A stretch of 7,719 bases of DNA from the NCBI GenBank assembly GCA_900554375.1, contig USHK01000049.1, positions 1-7,719 on the forward strand, written 5' to 3'. The translations under genes were made by a program, and so were the position numbers. Origin of the DNA: an uncultured Sutterella sp. (GTDB lineage: Bacteria; Pseudomonadota; Gammaproteobacteria; Burkholderiales; Burkholderiaceae_F). Positions within the stretch are counted from its first letter, which is position 1, and each line of letters begins with the position of its first letter. Under the pieces are notes generated by a model that worked only from the letters and a program-made list of their open reading frames with translations, was not told the DNA's origin and ran no database searches. Shown here in pieces: positions 6,420 to 7,719 of this stretch.

Positions 6420-7719
6420 ATGAGCGCGAGATCTCACATCGTAGAGGCCCTGCATCGTTTCCCGTTAGCACGATTCGAGCCGGCCTCTCTTTGCATTTTA
6501 AAAAATTATTCTTTTTCCACTTTCACCAGTGACCTCTCCGCAGGTCTCACTGTCGGTGTTGTGGCGCTTCCGCTTGCGATGGCTTTTGCTATCGCTTCCG
6601 GCATGACGCCGGAATCCGGTATTTATACCGCTATCATCGCAGGATTTTTAATTTCTCTTTTGGGCGGCTGCAAGGTTCAGATCGGCGGACCTGCCGGCGC
6701 TTTCATCGTCATCGTTTACGGCATCATTGCTCAATACGGCGTCGGCAATCTGCTCATCGCGACGTTTTTCTCAGGTATCTTCCTATTCCTAATGGGACTA
6801 TTTAAGATCGGAAGTTTTATACGATTTATTCCGGTCTCCATCGTCATCGGCTTCACCAACGGTATTGCCGTGCTGATCGGCCTCTCCCAGATCAAGGATT
6901 TTTTGGGGCTGGACATAGCCAAGATGCCGGCTGACTTTTTCCATCAAATCGAGACGCTTGCCGGGGCTATCAATACCGTCAACCCATACGCTGTCGGTTT
7001 AGGGCTGGCTTCCTTAATTATTGTTTTTATCTGGCCTCGTTCATGGACAATCGGCGGTGCGCCATGGAGAAGATGGCTCGCAAGAGTCCCGAGCACCGTT
7101 GTTGTGCTGATTGTCATGACCGCGCTGGTCTCCTTCTTCAACCTTCCGGTAGAAACCATCGGCTCTAAATTCGGCGGCATTCCGCAAGGACTCCCAAAAT
7201 TCCAAATCCCGGATATCAGCTGGGGCAACGTCAAACAACTGCTTGGACCGGCGATTACATTAGCGCTTTTAGGTTCTATTGAATCCTTGCTGTGTGCCCG
7301 CGTTGCCGATGCAATGACCGACGAACGCCATGACCCCAATCAGGAACTGATGGGACAAGGCATCGCCAACTGTATCGTGCCCTTCTTTGGCGGCCTGCCC
7401 TCTACCGGCACAATTGCCCGTACGGTTACCAATATCAAAAGCGGAGCTGTCACACCGATGGCCGGTATGATCCACAGTCTGACGCTGCTCGTCATTATTC
7501 TCGTTGCTGCTCCTTTGGCGATGAACGTCCCGCTTTGTGCGCTTTCTGCCATCCTCCTCTTCATGGCCTTTAACATGGGCAACTGGCATGAATTCGTTCG
7601 CCTCAGACAATTCACCATGTCTTACAAGGCGACACTGCTGGTGACATTCTTCCTGACAGTGATTTTTGACCTGACAGTCGCCGTCGAGATCGGGCTGCTC
7701 ACCGCTGCCGTGTTTTTCC
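6420..7719 (+). CDS. SulP-family inorganic anion transporter (sulfate/bicarbonate type), 3' end cut off by the window
   Basis: This is an inner-membrane anion transporter of the SulP/SLC26 family. Relatives carry sulfate, bicarbonate or dicarboxylates, and the substrate cannot be told from sequence here. The visible 433 residues are mostly hydrophobic helices of the sulfate-transporter core. Family signatures are DLSAGLTVGVVALPLAMAF (38-56), VQIGGPAGAFIVIVYG (86-101), the GSIESL segment (285-290) and LPSTGTIARTVTNIKSGAVTP (326-346). Complete members have about 550 residues with a cytoplasmic STAS domain at the C-terminus, and that part lies beyond the right edge. ATG 6420 directly follows an in-frame TAA, so the gene cannot start earlier. 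The next in-frame ATG is inside the first membrane helix, and residues 19-42 (FEPASLCILKNYS..TF.SDLSAG) already look like the family's N-terminus. The ribosome site is poor (CCAAGATAA). The window edge, not a stop codon, ends this gene. Confidence 0.93.
   Translation, partial: MSARSHIVEALHRFPLARFEPASLCILKNYSFSTFTSDLSAGLTVGVVALPLAMAFAIASGMTPESGIYTAIIAGFLISLLGGCKVQIGGPAGAFIVIVYGIIAQYGVGNLLIATFFSGIFLFLMGLFKIGSFIRFIPVSIVIGFTNGIAVLIGLSQIKDFLGLDIAKMPADFFHQIETLAGAINTVNPYAVGLGLASLIIVFIWPRSWTIGGAPWRRWLARVPSTVVVLIVMTALVSFFNLPVETIGSKFGGIPQGLPKFQIPDISWGNVKQLLGPAITLALLGSIESLLCARVADAMTDERHDPNQELMGQGIANCIVPFFGGLPSTGTIARTVTNIKSGAVTPMAGMIHSLTLLVIILVAAPLAMNVPLCALSAILLFMAFNMGNWHEFVRLRQFTMSYKATLLVTFFLTVIFDLTVAVEIGLLTAAVFF

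Noticed and set aside
6944..7618. Minus-strand open frames opposite the sulP gene
   Set aside because: They lie wholly antisense to a clearly conserved membrane protein, show no recognisable domain and have no ribosome sites. They are shadows of the coding bias.

Overview
This window looks like an ordinary stretch of core chromosome from a betaproteobacterium. The best guess is a gut Burkholderiales of the Sutterella/Parasutterella kind. That placement is inferred from the style of the proteins (a BepA-type M48 protease, a thioredoxin-reductase-like ferredoxin-NADP+ reductase, and mrp divergent from metG) and from a GC content that looks roughly balanced by eye. No marker gene here settles the genus. 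Five protein genes are supported, and the last one runs off the right edge.

Layout. Positions 1-48 are not genomic. They are an Illumina Nextera P5-side adapter with its i5 index and the Tn5 mosaic end, left on the contig edge. Genomic sequence begins at about 49. A bepA-like periplasmic metalloprotease with TPR repeats follows (109-1593, +). After a 161-base gap comes a ferredoxin-NADP+ reductase (1755-2798, +). It converges on mrp/apbC (3953-2880, -), an Fe-S cluster carrier ATPase. One bidirectional hairpin terminator (2829-2865) sits between their stop codons. mrp and metG (4096-6198, +) are divergent across a 142-base control region, an arrangement also found in E. coli. metG ends at a very strong intrinsic terminator (6212-6247). 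A 172-base leader with a small hairpin leads into a SulP-family anion transporter (6420 to the right edge, +), which is cut before the expected C-terminal STAS domain.

The genes are separate housekeeping units rather than one pathway: outer-membrane quality control, ferredoxin/NADPH electron transfer, Fe-S delivery, methionyl-tRNA charging and anion or bicarbonate uptake. The reductase and Mrp are loosely linked because both serve Fe-S metabolism. They are transcribed towards each other, so co-regulation is not implied.

I found no mobile element, CRISPR array, tRNA, rRNA, toxin-antitoxin pair or defence cluster, and no convincing new system. The points most worth a second look are the adapter contamination, the structured start region and leader of the sulP gene, and several start codons that a naive longest-ORF caller would get wrong.
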